39,267 bases of DNA from an uncultured Collinsella sp. (GCA_900542325.1 UQMY01000024.1:1-39267); one strand, 5' to 3'. Positions 24,288-33,798 are shown, counted from the stretch's first letter. Translations and numbers: made by a program. Notes: a model not told the origin generated them from the sequence alone.

Positions 24288-26228
24288 TTAGTTTTCGGAT
24301 TGCTTTGCCGCCGCCCCGGAACGCTCGGCATCCCACGCAACGAGCGTCTCGTGAACCGCTTTGGCGACATCGGCAGGAATGCCTCGAACTTCCGCGATCT
24401 CTTGCTCGCTCGCCACGCGCAAACGCTTCATCGAGCCAAAATGACGCATAATGGCACGTTTTCTGGTGGGTCCCACCCCTGGAACGTCATCGAGTATCGA
24501 AACCGTCATGGCCTTATCGCGCAGCTCGCGATGGAATGTAATTGCAAAACGGTGCGATTCATCGCGAACCTGTTTGATTAGATAGAGCGAAGCAGACCCG
24601 GTCGGCAGCACGACGGGCGTCTCGTCCCAAGGCACGAAAACCTCCTCATCGGCCTTTGCCAAGCCGCAAACTGGTATATCGAGCCCCAGGGCCTCAAGTT
24701 GTTTGATCGCAGCCGTCAATTGCGGTTTGCCGCCGTCGACAACAAGCAGATCGGGCCGCGAGCCAAAGCGCTCATCGGCCATGCGTTCGGGAGCGTAGCG
24801 TCGTCCCAAAACCTCGGACATCGACACGAAGTCGTTTGCCTCGTCCAATTCGGCCTGAATTTTAAAACGACGGTACTGGCTCTTGTCAGCGCGCCCGTTG
24901 GTAAACACTACCATCGAGGCGACGGTAAAGGTTCCGTGCAGCGTCGAGATATCGAAGCACTCGATACGCATCGGCGGCGCCGGCAGCGCCAGCGCGCTTT
25001 CGAGCTCCAGGAGCGCTTGATTGGTGCGGTCGTCAGCGTACCCCGTTCGCATCATGTAGCGCATGAGGGCATGGCGCGCATTTTTGGATGCCATAGCGAG
25101 CAAACGGTGCTTTTCGCCACGCTGCGGCCTATGGAGATGGCAGGAACGCTCGCGCTTGCCTGCAAGCCACTCCCCCAGCGCCTCCGCATCCTCAAGCTCG
25201 ACGGAGAGGTTGACCTCAGCTGGAATATCAGCCGTCTCATCGTAATAGCGTTTAAGAAAGCCCGACTGGAGCTCTTCCTCGTCAACATCAAGACCCTTGT
25301 CGAGAATGAACTCGCAGGTGCGAACTGTTCGGCCCTCGCGAACGACGAAGACGCAAGCGGCGGAGATGGTCTCTTCGCGATAGAAACCGATGACATCGAT
25401 ATCGACACTGGAGGGAAAAACGACTTGCTGACGATCGTCCAGACCCCTGATGACCTCCAAACGACGTTTGACGCGTGCCGCGCGCTCAAAGTCGAGCGCC
25501 TCGGCGGCATCCGTCATCTCGGAGGTCAGCTCATCGACGACATCCTTGCGATGGCCCGACAAAAAGCGCTCGACACGCTTGACGTTCTTGGCATAGTCTG
25601 CCGGGGAAATCGCACCGACACACGCACCCGGTCCGCGCCCGACATGGTAGTCAAAGCAGGGGCGCCCGTTTTGCGCGCAAATCATATTGACGATGTCTTC
25701 CTCGCCCTTGTGGGACTCGACGATACGGCGGCAACGACGCCACTCCGCACAGGATGCGGAGCAAATGGGAATAACCTTGCGCAGCGTATCTATCGTCTCA
25801 CGTGCCGCACGGCTATCGGTATAGGGTCCAAAATAGCGCGTTCCCGGCTTATGACGCTCACGCGTGTATTTGATAGCGGGATACAGGTCGCCCTTTGTAA
25901 TGGCGATAAAGGGGTAGCTCTTGTCATCCTTGAGGTCGACGTTAAAGTACGGATGGTACTGACCAATCAAATTGCGCTCGAGCACCAACGCCTCATGCTC
26001 GGTCTCCACCACGATATAGTCAAAGCTCGCCACCAGCTGCATCATCAGCGGGATCTTTTGACGCTCATCCTGCAGTGTCACGTATTGACGCATGCGGGCG
26101 CGTAGGTTTTTCGCCTTGCCCACGTAGATGACATCGCCCTTGGCGTCTTTCCAAAGGTAGCAGCCGGGCTGCGTGGGAACGCGCGAAACCTGCTCGGCAA
26201 GCGTTGGAATGTTGTCGTGACCGACCAT
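24288..26228 (-). CDS. uvrC: Excinuclease ABC subunit C
   Basis: Makes both incisions around a DNA lesion after UvrA/UvrB damage recognition. The ATG (MVGHDN) gives 646 residues; GTG CGC before it is an alternative start. Order: GIY-YIG nuclease (CYLWKDAKGDVIYVGKAKN, about 22-40), UVR domain (EALDFERAARVKRRLEVI), RNase H-like nuclease with ECFDIS, VVDGGKPQ and SHRFAITFHR, and C-terminal helix-hairpin-helix repeats (DDVPGVGPTRKRAI and IPADVAKAVHETL). In the Cys region, the usual RPC...RC..PC reads RPC...RGPGAC, so one Cys of the reported [4Fe-4S] set is Gly. Several other Cys lie nearby. It starts six bases after murJ and ends the ybaK-murJ-uvrC unit. Confidence 0.95.
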   Translation of the reverse strand: MVGHDNIPTLAEQVSRVPTQPGCYLWKDAKGDVIYVGKAKNLRARMRQYVTLQDERQKIPLMMQLVASFDYIVVETEHEALVLERNLIGQYHPYFNVDLKDDKSYPFIAITKGDLYPAIKYTRERHKPGTRYFGPYTDSRAARETIDTLRKVIPICSASCAEWRRCRRIVESHKGEEDIVNMICAQNGRPCFDYHVGRGPGACVGAISPADYAKNVKRVERFLSGHRKDVVDELTSEMTDAAEALDFERAARVKRRLEVIRGLDDRQQVVFPSSVDIDVIGFYREETISAACVFVVREGRTVRTCEFILDKGLDVDEEELQSGFLKRYYDETADIPAEVNLSVELEDAEALGEWLAGKRERSCHLHRPQRGEKHRLLAMASKNARHALMRYMMRTGYADDRTNQALLELESALALPAPPMRIECFDISTLHGTFTVASMVVFTNGRADKSQYRRFKIQAELDEANDFVSMSEVLGRRYAPERMADERFGSRPDLLVVDGGKPQLTAAIKQLEALGLDIPVCGLAKADEEVFVPWDETPVVLPTGSASLYLIKQVRDESHRFAITFHRELRDKAMTVSILDDVPGVGPTRKRAIMRHFGSMKRLRVASEQEIAEVRGIPADVAKAVHETLVAWDAERSGAAAKQSEN

Positions 26229-26234
26229 GCGCAC

Positions 26235-27917
26235 CTACTTGCGACGAAGCAGCGCCGAGACCTCGGGCATCTTAAGAACGACGGCAAGGCCAAAGGTAAC
26301 AGCAAGCGAGACGACACCCGCAACGCAAACGTAGCCAAGAGTAATCAGAATCGAGCCGCCAAGTGCCCCGACAAAGTGCTCAAGCGCCCACATGACGCCG
26401 GCGCCTGCGGCAGCACCCAGGCCACCGAGCAAAAGGCCAAAGAAACCGCCATGCAGGATAGATTTGACCTGAAGGCCACGCAGACGACGACGCAGCCACC
26501 ACAGCGAACAACCGACCAAGATCACGTAGTCAACGACATACGAAAGCGCGATTGCCGGCATACCGAAGCCCAGCACAACGCCAAACAGCAGAACCGAGCC
26601 GGCCTGGCCGATGGCGGAATACAGGCAATAGCGGCTATAGGGCTTCATGTCGAGCAAGGCAGAGAAGCTCTTCTGCATCAATACGACCACGCCGTAGAGC
26701 GGCAGCGAGAACGCCAGGTAGACAAGGAACTCGGACACCAGCGCCACGCCGGACTCATCAAACTTGCCGGCACAGTAAATCATGTTGAGCGGACGCGCGA
26801 AGACAATCAGGTACAGCGTGAACGGAATCAGGAAGAACAGCATCTGGGCGACGCCACGCGAAATGCCCGTGCGAACGCTGTCGTAATCCTTCTCCTGTGC
26901 GTCGTGAGAAAGCTCGGTATAGAGCGCCGTCGAAAGCGAGGCGGCAATCAGCGCGTAGGGCAGCGTGTACCACAGACGCGCATAGGCGATGACGGAAGGA
27001 CCAGTCTCGGGCTGGACCACCAGCGCGGCAGCGTTGGTGATAGAAGTCGAGACAAACATGCACACTGTGGCGAGCAGCGTCGGGATACCGAGCGCAATCG
27101 TCTGGCGCAGTGCGGGGTCCTTAAAGTCGATATGGATATGGGGATGCACGCCGTGCTTACCAAGCGCGGGGATCTGACATGCCATCTGAACAAAGACACC
27201 GAGGGTCGTACCGGCCGCAATCAAGATGATGCCGGCACGTTCGCCAAGCTGTGCGGACACGGGCGCAAAACCCATAAAGCTCGCAATGACGATCACATTG
27301 TTGAGGACCGGGGCAAACGTCGACCAGAAGTAGTCGCGGTGTGCGTTGAGAACGCCCGAGAACACCGAGCCCAAACCATAAAACAGAATCTGGATGGCAA
27401 AGAAACGGAACATGAACGCAGCGGTATCCATGCTGCCGCCGTCACCCGAAAGGAACGATTGCGTCCAGATAAAGCCCGGGGCGAACACAGTCCCCAGCAA
27501 CGAAATGCCACCCAGCACCAAAAGCAGAATACCAAGCAGGTTGCCCACGTACTCGTTCGAGGCCTCGCGACCCTGCTCACGCCTCACGCCCATGTACACG
27601 GGCAAAAAAGCCGTCACGAGCATGCCGCCCATCACAAGTTCGTAGAGCATATTGGGCAGGTTGTTGGCGACCTGATAGGAGGACGAGAGTAGCGACATGC
27701 CGATAGCTGCCGCCATTGCCCACGTGCGGATAAAACCGGTGACGCGAGACACGATGGTCAGGATGGTCATAAGCCCGGCGGAACGACCAACCGTGGAGTA
27801 GTCCGACGAGCCCATGTCGTCAGTGTCATCTCGCGACGAAGAAGCCTCAGGCGCGGGCGTCTGAGAAGCCGAACGCTTTGCAAAGTGAGCCCCGCGCTTC
27901 GATTCTTCCTGCGGCAT
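26235..27917 (-). CDS. murJ: Lipid II flippase MurJ
   Basis: Moves the peptidoglycan precursor lipid II across the membrane; member of the MVF/MOP superfamily. The 560-residue protein has a charged cytoplasmic N-terminus of about 45 residues. Around fourteen hydrophobic segments follow, starting with the typical opening GLMTILTIVSRVTGFIRTWAMA. The motif NNLPNMLYELVMGGM with downstream VRREQG is characteristic. It is tightly linked to ybaK upstream (3 bases) and uvrC downstream (6 bases). The pairing with uvrC is probably operon economy rather than shared function. Confidence 0.92.
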   Translation of the reverse strand: MPQEESKRGAHFAKRSASQTPAPEASSSRDDTDDMGSSDYSTVGRSAGLMTILTIVSRVTGFIRTWAMAAAIGMSLLSSSYQVANNLPNMLYELVMGGMLVTAFLPVYMGVRREQGREASNEYVGNLLGILLLVLGGISLLGTVFAPGFIWTQSFLSGDGGSMDTAAFMFRFFAIQILFYGLGSVFSGVLNAHRDYFWSTFAPVLNNVIVIASFMGFAPVSAQLGERAGIILIAAGTTLGVFVQMACQIPALGKHGVHPHIHIDFKDPALRQTIALGIPTLLATVCMFVSTSITNAAALVVQPETGPSVIAYARLWYTLPYALIAASLSTALYTELSHDAQEKDYDSVRTGISRGVAQMLFFLIPFTLYLIVFARPLNMIYCAGKFDESGVALVSEFLVYLAFSLPLYGVVVLMQKSFSALLDMKPYSRYCLYSAIGQAGSVLLFGVVLGFGMPAIALSYVVDYVILVGCSLWWLRRRLRGLQVKSILHGGFFGLLLGGLGAAAGAGVMWALEHFVGALGGSILITLGYVCVAGVVSLAVTFGLAVVLKMPEVSALLRRK

Positions 27918-27920
27918 CGT

Positions 27921-28421
27921 TCAGTCCTCTCTCGTGATCGGGGCAACCGTCGCCCCGCAAAATGCAACTAAGTCGTCGGGGGCAAGCTCAAGCTGATAGC
28001 CACGCTTACCGCCTGAGATAAAAATGGTATCCCAAAGGACGCATGTCTCATCGATCAGCGTCCGAAAGCGTTTTTTCATGCCGACTGGACTGCAGCCGCC
28101 CCGGACATACCCCGTCGCGGCAAGCAAGTCCTTAACATGCATCATGGTCAGCGACTTTTCGCCAGCGGCGCGCGCGGCGGCCTTTAGGTCAAGCTCGTCG
28201 GCAACGGGAATACAGCACACAACGTGTTCATTGGACGGCGCCACGCAAACCAAGGTCTTAAAACCCTGGCCAGGCTCCTCGCCAAGTTGTTCCGAAATTG
28301 CAACGCCTAAACCCGCCGACTCATCGCCATCGTCTTCATACGTATGGAGAATATAGGAGATACCGGCGTTTTCCAGCTCGCGCATCGCATTGGTTTTCGG
28401 CGTCTTTGCAGCCTTTGCCAT
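27921..28421 (-). CDS. ybaK: Cys-tRNA(Pro)/Cys-tRNA(Cys) deacylase YbaK
   Basis: Trans-acting editing enzyme of the YbaK/EbsC family that hydrolyses Cys wrongly attached to tRNA(Pro). The ATG of MAKAAKTPKTN, with GGGAAGGG upstream, gives 166 residues, the usual family size; a longer frame exists but its extra residues are Arg-rich and not family-like. Motifs seen are KTLVCVAPSNEHVVCCIPVA and the hallmark GGCSPVGMKKRF. It heads the ybaK-murJ-uvrC unit and is separated from uvrA by a terminator. The preceding DNA has a TATACT box that could be its -10, with no good -35. Confidence 0.88.
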   Translation of the reverse strand: MAKAAKTPKTNAMRELENAGISYILHTYEDDGDESAGLGVAISEQLGEEPGQGFKTLVCVAPSNEHVVCCIPVADELDLKAAARAAGEKSLTMMHVKDLLAATGYVRGGCSPVGMKKRFRTLIDETCVLWDTIFISGGKRGYQLELAPDDLVAFCGATVAPITRED

Positions 28422-28499
28422 GGCATGTCCCTTCCCTCGCATTCGAACGTAACGCCTAAGTATATGTCCAATGTAGCCGCATACGTCATCTCGACACAC

Positions 28500-28538
28500 A
28501 GAAGCGCCACCGAATCGAAAGGAATCGGTGGCGCTTCT
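28500..28538 (-). terminator. Terminator of uvrA
   Basis: A perfect 14-bp stem (AGAAGCGCCACCGA at 28500-28513 with its complement at 28525-28538) with an 11-base loop lies 18 bases past the uvrA stop. The U-tract is short (CTTCTGTG), so the stem strength carries the call. Confidence 0.7.
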
Positions 28539-28555
28539 CGCATGACGGCGTCTCT

Positions 28556-31435
28556 TTACTGGGCGTCGAGTTGTGCTTGACGCTCGCGGTCGCGCTCGAG
28601 CAGCGGGGCCAAGAACTTGCCCGTGTAACTCTGTGAACATGCCGCGACCTGCTCTGGCGTACCCGAGACCACGACAGTTCCGCCGCCATTGCCGCCCTCG
28701 GGGCCCATATCGATCAGACGGTCGGCAACCTTGATGACATCGAGATTGTGCTCGATCACCAGAACCGTGTTGCCCGCATCGACCAGGCGCTGCAGCACGT
28801 CGAGCAGCTGGCGGACATCCTCAAAATGGAGACCGGTCGTCGGCTCATCCAGAATGTAGAACGTCTTACCCGTCTGACGGCGGTGGAGTTCCTTGGCGAG
28901 CTTTACGCGCTGTGCCTCGCCACCCGAAAGCGTCGTTGCCGGCTGGCCCAAGCTCACATAACCCAAGCCCACATCATACAGAGTCTGGAGCTTACGCTTA
29001 ATCTGAGGAATATTGCCAAAGAAAGCCAGCGCCTCGGTGACGCTCATGTCGAGCACGTCAGAGATGGTCTTACCACGGTAGGTGACCTCAAGCGTCTCGC
29101 GATTATAGCGCTTGCCGCCGCAGACCTCGCAGGGGACATAGATATCGGGAAGGAAGTGCATCTCGATCTTGATTTGTCCGTCGCCCTTGCATGCTTCGCA
29201 GCGGCCGCCGCTCACGTTAAAGGAGAAACGTCCGGGCGAGTAGCCGCGCGCCTTCGACTCCGGTGTGCTCGCAAACAGCGCGCGCAGATCATCCCACAGG
29301 CCAATGTACGTAGCGGGATTGGAACGCGGTGTGCGGCCGATCGGCGACTGGTCAATGTCGATCACCTTATCGATGCACTCGATACCCTCGAGCTTTTTGT
29401 ACGGGCCCACGGGACGCGTCGAGCGATGAATGGCATTCGTAAGGGCAGGCGCGATGGTGTCGGTAACCAGGGAACTCTTGCCCGATCCCGACACGCCGGT
29501 AACGACCGTAAGCGTACCGAACTCAATCTTGGCGGTAACGTTTTTGAGGTTATTGGCACGGGCGCCCGTGATCTTAAGGCAGCCGCGACCGGGCTTGCGG
29601 CGCTTGTCGGGAACCCGAATCATTCGCTTGCCAGTCAGGTAGGCACCCGTCATCGAATCGGGGCACGCCATGATATCGGCAGGCGTTCCCGCGGCGACCA
29701 CGTGTCCGCCGTTCACGCCCGCGCCGGGGCCCATGTCGATCACATAGTCGGCAGCACGAATCGTATCCTCATCATGCTCGACGACGATGACGGTGTTGCC
29801 GATATCGCGCAGGCGCTCAAGTGTCTTGATCAGGCGCTCGTTATCGCGCTGATGAAGGCCGATCGATGGCTCGTCCAAAATGTACAGGACACCCATGAGA
29901 CCGGCGCCGATCTGCGTTGCCAGGCGAATGCGCTGGGCCTCGCCTCCGGAAAGCGTCGCCGAGGCACGGTCGAGGGTCAGATAGTCGAGTCCGACATCGA
30001 CCAGAAAGCGCAGGCGCTCCAGGATTTCCTTAACAATGCGCCCGCCGATAAATTGTTGGCGCTCGGTAAGCTCCAGGCCCTCAAAAAACTCGAGCGACTC
30101 GCGGCACGACAGGCAGCAGACCTCGTAAATGGACTTACCGCCTACGGTAACGGCGAGCATCTCGGGGCGCAGACGAGCACCATGGCAACTCGAGCACGGC
30201 TCCTCGCGAATGTACTTCTCCAAGCGCGCCCTGGTGTTCTCATTCGTCGTCTCGTTATAGCGCTCGTACAGGATATTGCGCACGCCCGAGAACTTGGTGT
30301 CCCACTGGCTGCGACGCCCATCGAGCTTTTGATAGTCGACCGAAATCTTCTGGTCGCCCATGCCGTCTAAAAACGCGCGACGCACCCGCGGAGGCAGATC
30401 CTCCCACGGCGTACCGACGCTCACCTTAAAGTGTTTGCAGACCGCAGCGAAAATCTGCGGATAGTAGTTAGAGTTGCCAAACAGGCTGCCAAAGACCCCG
30501 TCGGCGATCGACTTCGAGGGGTCTTCGATTAGCGCTTCGGCATCGACCGTCTTCTTAAAGCCCAGGCCATCGCACTCGGGGCACGCGCCATAGGGCGCGT
30601 TGAACGAAAAATCACGCGGCTGAAGATCGTCAATGGAGTGTCCATGCTCCGGGCACGCCAAGGCCAACGAATACTCCAGCAGCTCGCCCTCGGTCCCCTC
30701 GGGAGCATCACGATCGGGCAGCATGTACACGTTTACATTGCCGTGAGCCAGCGCGGTCGCCTGCTCAACAGACTCGGCGATACGGCCCAGAGAGTTCTCG
30801 CGGATCACGATGCGATCGACCACGACCTCGATATCGTGCTTAAACTTCTTGTCCAGATCGATCGGATCGTCGAGCGAGCGCACTTCACCGTCGACACGCA
30901 CGCGGCTAAAGCCCTCGGCGCGAAGGTCCTCAAACAGTTTTGTGTACTCGCCTTTTCGCCCGCGCACCACCGGTGCCAGCACAAACGCGCGGCGACCCTC
31001 CCCCGCGGCCAAGACCTTGTCGGCAACCTGGTCGGTCGTCTGGCGCTCAATGACGCGGCCGCATTCGGGACAGTGAGGGGTGCCCACACGGGCGAACAGC
31101 AGGCGCAGATAGTCGTAAACCTCGGTTACGGTGCCAACCGTCGAGCGAGGGTTTTTAGACGTCGTCTTTTGGTCGATCGACACCGCCGGCGAAAGGCCGT
31201 CGATTGAATCCAAGTCGGGTTTGTCCATCTGGCCCAAGAACTGGCGCGCATAGCTCGAAAGGCTCTCGACGTATCGACGCTGGCCCTCGGCATAGATAGT
31301 GTCGAATGCCAGCGAACTCTTGCCCGAGCCAGAAAGACCGGTAATGACCACGAGTTGGTCACGCGGAATGGAAACATCGATATCACGGAGGTTGTGCTCA
31401 CGAGCGCCGCGAATAACGATAGAAGAATCAGACAT
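28556..31435 (-). CDS. uvrA: Excinuclease ABC subunit A
   Basis: DNA-damage-sensing ATPase of nucleotide excision repair; works as a dimer and loads UvrB. In 959 residues it carries two ABC cassettes: Walker A GLSGSGKSS near residue 33 and GVSGSGKSS in the second half. Each has a signature (LSGGEAQRIRLA and LSGGEAQRVKLA) and an ILDEP Walker B. Zinc-binding CxxC pairs are visible (CPECDGLG, CSSCHG, CEACKGDG with CEVCGG). The ATG has AAGGAG five bases upstream. The gene is transcribed alone; a near-consensus SOS box lies 62-75 bases upstream. It is divergent from mrp. Confidence 0.97.
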   Translation of the reverse strand: MSDSSIVIRGAREHNLRDIDVSIPRDQLVVITGLSGSGKSSLAFDTIYAEGQRRYVESLSSYARQFLGQMDKPDLDSIDGLSPAVSIDQKTTSKNPRSTVGTVTEVYDYLRLLFARVGTPHCPECGRVIERQTTDQVADKVLAAGEGRRAFVLAPVVRGRKGEYTKLFEDLRAEGFSRVRVDGEVRSLDDPIDLDKKFKHDIEVVVDRIVIRENSLGRIAESVEQATALAHGNVNVYMLPDRDAPEGTEGELLEYSLALACPEHGHSIDDLQPRDFSFNAPYGACPECDGLGFKKTVDAEALIEDPSKSIADGVFGSLFGNSNYYPQIFAAVCKHFKVSVGTPWEDLPPRVRRAFLDGMGDQKISVDYQKLDGRRSQWDTKFSGVRNILYERYNETTNENTRARLEKYIREEPCSSCHGARLRPEMLAVTVGGKSIYEVCCLSCRESLEFFEGLELTERQQFIGGRIVKEILERLRFLVDVGLDYLTLDRASATLSGGEAQRIRLATQIGAGLMGVLYILDEPSIGLHQRDNERLIKTLERLRDIGNTVIVVEHDEDTIRAADYVIDMGPGAGVNGGHVVAAGTPADIMACPDSMTGAYLTGKRMIRVPDKRRKPGRGCLKITGARANNLKNVTAKIEFGTLTVVTGVSGSGKSSLVTDTIAPALTNAIHRSTRPVGPYKKLEGIECIDKVIDIDQSPIGRTPRSNPATYIGLWDDLRALFASTPESKARGYSPGRFSFNVSGGRCEACKGDGQIKIEMHFLPDIYVPCEVCGGKRYNRETLEVTYRGKTISDVLDMSVTEALAFFGNIPQIKRKLQTLYDVGLGYVSLGQPATTLSGGEAQRVKLAKELHRRQTGKTFYILDEPTTGLHFEDVRQLLDVLQRLVDAGNTVLVIEHNLDVIKVADRLIDMGPEGGNGGGTVVVSGTPEQVAACSQSYTGKFLAPLLERDRERQAQLDAQ

Positions 31436-31496
31436 GGAAGCTCCTTGCCTCCTATAACTTCAAATCACACCGTCGATGAGTTTAGCGCACTCAACG

Positions 31497-31510
31497 CGCA
31501 CAGATGTTCG
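31497..31510 (-). promoter_or_regulatory. Candidate LexA (SOS) box upstream of uvrA
   Basis: The minus strand reads CGAACATCTGTGCG, one mismatch from the Gram-positive SOS box CGAAC-N4-GTTCG, at 62-75 bases before the uvrA ATG. uvrA is LexA-controlled in many bacteria. The single mismatch and lack of a clear overlapping promoter keep this tentative. Confidence 0.4.
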
Positions 31511-31610
31511 TAATACAAGATTCTCAGACCTTTTGCTTTATCTGACACGCGCACGTCGCATACCCGACCCATGCTTTCGAATGCCATCGATCGCCCGCCG
31601 CGCATCACAA

Positions 31611-31640
31611 ATGACTCCCGCTCGCAAACGAGGGTACAAT
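31611..31640 (+). promoter_or_regulatory. mrp: Candidate mrp promoter
   Basis: ATGACT (31611-31616) and TACAAT (31635-31640) are 18 bases apart, and the ATG of mrp is about 55 bases further. The -10 matches five of six consensus bases, the -35 four. It would drive mrp and the flavoprotein behind it. Confidence 0.45.
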
Positions 31641-31695
31641 GACGCTCGTGTCACATCGCGGGGCCCCGGCCCCAACATATACAAAGGAGTCATAC

Positions 31696-32526
31696 ATGGG
31701 TTGCGAACACGCACAGGCCGCCGGCGGACAAACGTCGCCGTCGCAATTTGAGGAGAACACGCTGTCCGAGGTCAAGCGCGTCATCGCCGTGCTTTCCGGC
31801 AAGGGCGGTGTCGGCAAGTCGTTTGTCACCGGTGCCATCGCCACCGAGCTCGCCCGCCACGGTCACAAGGTCGGCGTTCTCGATGCCGACATTACCGGTC
31901 CCTCCATCCCCAAGATGTTCGGTATGAGCGGACGCCACGTCCATGCCCTTGGCAACCTTATGCTGCCCGAGATCTCAGAGCACGGCGTCAAGGTCATGAG
32001 CTCCAACCTGCTGCTCCAAAACGAGACCGACCCCGTCCTTTGGCGCGGTCCGGTCATCGCAGGCGCTATTAGGCAGTTCTGGAGCGAGACCTCGTGGGGC
32101 CCCATCGACTACCTACTGGTCGACATGCCTCCGGGAACAGGCGACGTTGCGCTCACCGTCTTCCAGTCGCTGCCGGTCGACGGCATCGTCATCGTCACGA
32201 GCCCGCAGGATCTGGTCTCGATGATCGTCGCCAAGGCGGTCAACATGGCCGAGAAGATGAACGTCCCCATTCTGGGCATTGTCGAGAACATGAGCTATAT
32301 TGAGTGCCCCGACTGCGGCAAGAAGATCGAGGTCTTTGGCAAGAGCAAGCTCCCCGAGGTCGCAGAGCGCTATAACCTCGACATCTTGGGCCAGCTTCCC
32401 ATTAATCCGGCACTCGCCGAGGCCTGCGATAAGGGCGAGGTCGAGACTGCGCTGCCCGATGGCATGTTGCCCAAGGCAGTCTCTGCCGTCGAGGCTATTA
32501 CCCCGCACGAGACCGACGAGGCCTAA
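31696..32526 (+). CDS. mrp: Mrp/NBP35-family P-loop ATPase, Fe-S cluster carrier
   Basis: Cytoplasmic ATPase of the Mrp/ApbC family that carries and delivers iron-sulfur clusters. The ATG (MGCEHAQ) has AAAGGAG six bases upstream and gives 276 residues. The deviant Walker A GKGGVGKS (about 34-41) is followed by DADITGPSIP, Walker B-like LLVDMPPGTGD and the cluster-binding CxxC in ECPDCGKK. The N-terminal MGCEH could supply a further ligand, as in some Mrp proteins. It leads a + strand pair with the next flavoprotein, whose GTG follows its stop directly. It is divergent from uvrA. Confidence 0.92.
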   Translation: MGCEHAQAAGGQTSPSQFEENTLSEVKRVIAVLSGKGGVGKSFVTGAIATELARHGHKVGVLDADITGPSIPKMFGMSGRHVHALGNLMLPEISEHGVKVMSSNLLLQNETDPVLWRGPVIAGAIRQFWSETSWGPIDYLLVDMPPGTGDVALTVFQSLPVDGIVIVTSPQDLVSMIVAKAVNMAEKMNVPILGIVENMSYIECPDCGKKIEVFGKSKLPEVAERYNLDILGQLPINPALAEACDKGEVETALPDGMLPKAVSAVEAITPHETDEA

Positions 32527-33798
32527 GTGAACGCGAGCGCCCTCTATGACGTCTTGGTAATCGGCGGCGGGGCTTCAGGCCTCGCCGCCGCCATTACGGC
32601 CGCACGCGCTGGCAAAAGCGTCTGCATCGTTGAGCGCGATGTCGCCTGCGGCCTCAAGCTCCTTGCGACCGGTAACGGCCGTTGCAACCTCTCCAACGAA
32701 TCGATTGATCCTCAGCGGTATAACCACCCCGCATTCGTCGAATCCGTCATGGGCCCCCAGCCCGAACAAGAGCTTATGGGTTTCTTCTCCTCGCTGGGCA
32801 TCATGACAACCTCCGAGGAAGGCCGGCTGTACCCGCGCTCCCTTCGCGCCGAATCGGTGCGCGACGCGCTTCTCAGCGTTTGCGACCGCCTAGGTATCAC
32901 CTTAATCTGCGGAGCCAACGTTGCCTCGGCGCACAAAGCTTCCGAAGGCTGGGCACTCCAAATAGACCGTCCGGCGCGGGCACTCAAGGCAAAAAAGCAC
33001 GACGACCGAAAATCGGAGCTCCGCTCGCTTCGGAAAGCGCTCGCCGATGTCCCTCGCAAGAACGAGGCCCTGCAGGCACATGCCGTAATTATCGCCACGG
33101 GCGGCAACCCCACCGGTATCGCCGATACGTTTCGCCTCCCCCTCACTTCGCTGCGCCCCATCCTCTGCCCCGTATCGGCAACGGTCTTTGGCGATCGGGC
33201 GGCGCTCAAGACGTTGGATGGCCTGCGCGTCCGCGCCCGCTTGACGCTCGCCCGCAATCATAATGAGCTCTGGCACGAAGACGGTGAAGTGCTGTTTCGA
33301 ACCTTCGGTATCTCGGGTGTCGCTGTCTTCAACCTCTCTCGTCGTATCCAGCACGGCGATACGATCCTGCTCGACGTTTTCCCCGACCTCTCCAAAGACG
33401 AGCTGCTCGATATGCTCAACCGGCGCGTTGAGCTGTTCGGTGACTTTTCACCCCGCGATCCCCGTTGGCTCGACGGCATGCTCGCCCCGCAACTCTCCCG
33501 CGTCGTCTGCACAGCGTTCGAGCAGTGCCATCCAGGCTCCAACGATGTCATCCATCTGGTCTCGATCCTCAAGCACTTTAAGCTGTTTGCCGAGGGGACG
33601 ACCGATGAGCGCTCGGCGCAGGTCACGCGTGGTGGCGTATCTGTCGAGAGCATCTCAACACCCAGTCTACGCGCGCGCAGCGTTGTCGACGCCCCGCTTT
33701 ACGTCTGCGGCGAAGCGCTCGACATCGACGCCGATTGCGGAGGCTTTAACCTTGCGTGGGCCTGGCTCTCGGGCATTCGCGCTGCAAGCAGCCTGTAG
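32527..33798 (+). CDS. HI0933/BaiN-like FAD-dependent oxidoreductase
   Basis: Flavoprotein of the HI0933 family (also annotated aminoacetone oxidase family or BaiN), 423 residues; the true substrate is unknown. GTG start directly after the mrp stop. The FAD motif GGGASGLAAA is at about 13-22, then LLATGNGRCNLSN and the C-terminal CGEALDIDADCGGFNLAWAWLSG, all family hallmarks. Two departures are seen. A Lys/Arg-rich stretch (about 156-178) lies before the ATGG motif. The usual segment after ATGG (family pattern STGDGY) is shortened to GNPTGIADTFRLP. It shares a transcript with mrp and ends before a terminator stem. Confidence 0.85.
   Translation: MNASALYDVLVIGGGASGLAAAITAARAGKSVCIVERDVACGLKLLATGNGRCNLSNESIDPQRYNHPAFVESVMGPQPEQELMGFFSSLGIMTTSEEGRLYPRSLRAESVRDALLSVCDRLGITLICGANVASAHKASEGWALQIDRPARALKAKKHDDRKSELRSLRKALADVPRKNEALQAHAVIIATGGNPTGIADTFRLPLTSLRPILCPVSATVFGDRAALKTLDGLRVRARLTLARNHNELWHEDGEVLFRTFGISGVAVFNLSRRIQHGDTILLDVFPDLSKDELLDMLNRRVELFGDFSPRDPRWLDGMLAPQLSRVVCTAFEQCHPGSNDVIHLVSILKHFKLFAEGTTDERSAQVTRGGVSVESISTPSLRARSVVDAPLYVCGEALDIDADCGGFNLAWAWLSGIRAASSL

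Noticed and set aside
28748..30370. A 540-codon plus-strand frame opposite uvrA
   Set aside because: It is antisense to a complete UvrA and shows no coherent protein features.
31659..31675. GC-rich GGGGCCCCGGCCCC run in the mrp leader as a riboswitch or operator
   Set aside because: It can only form a stem with a two-base loop, has no known aptamer features, and the ribosome site lies outside it.
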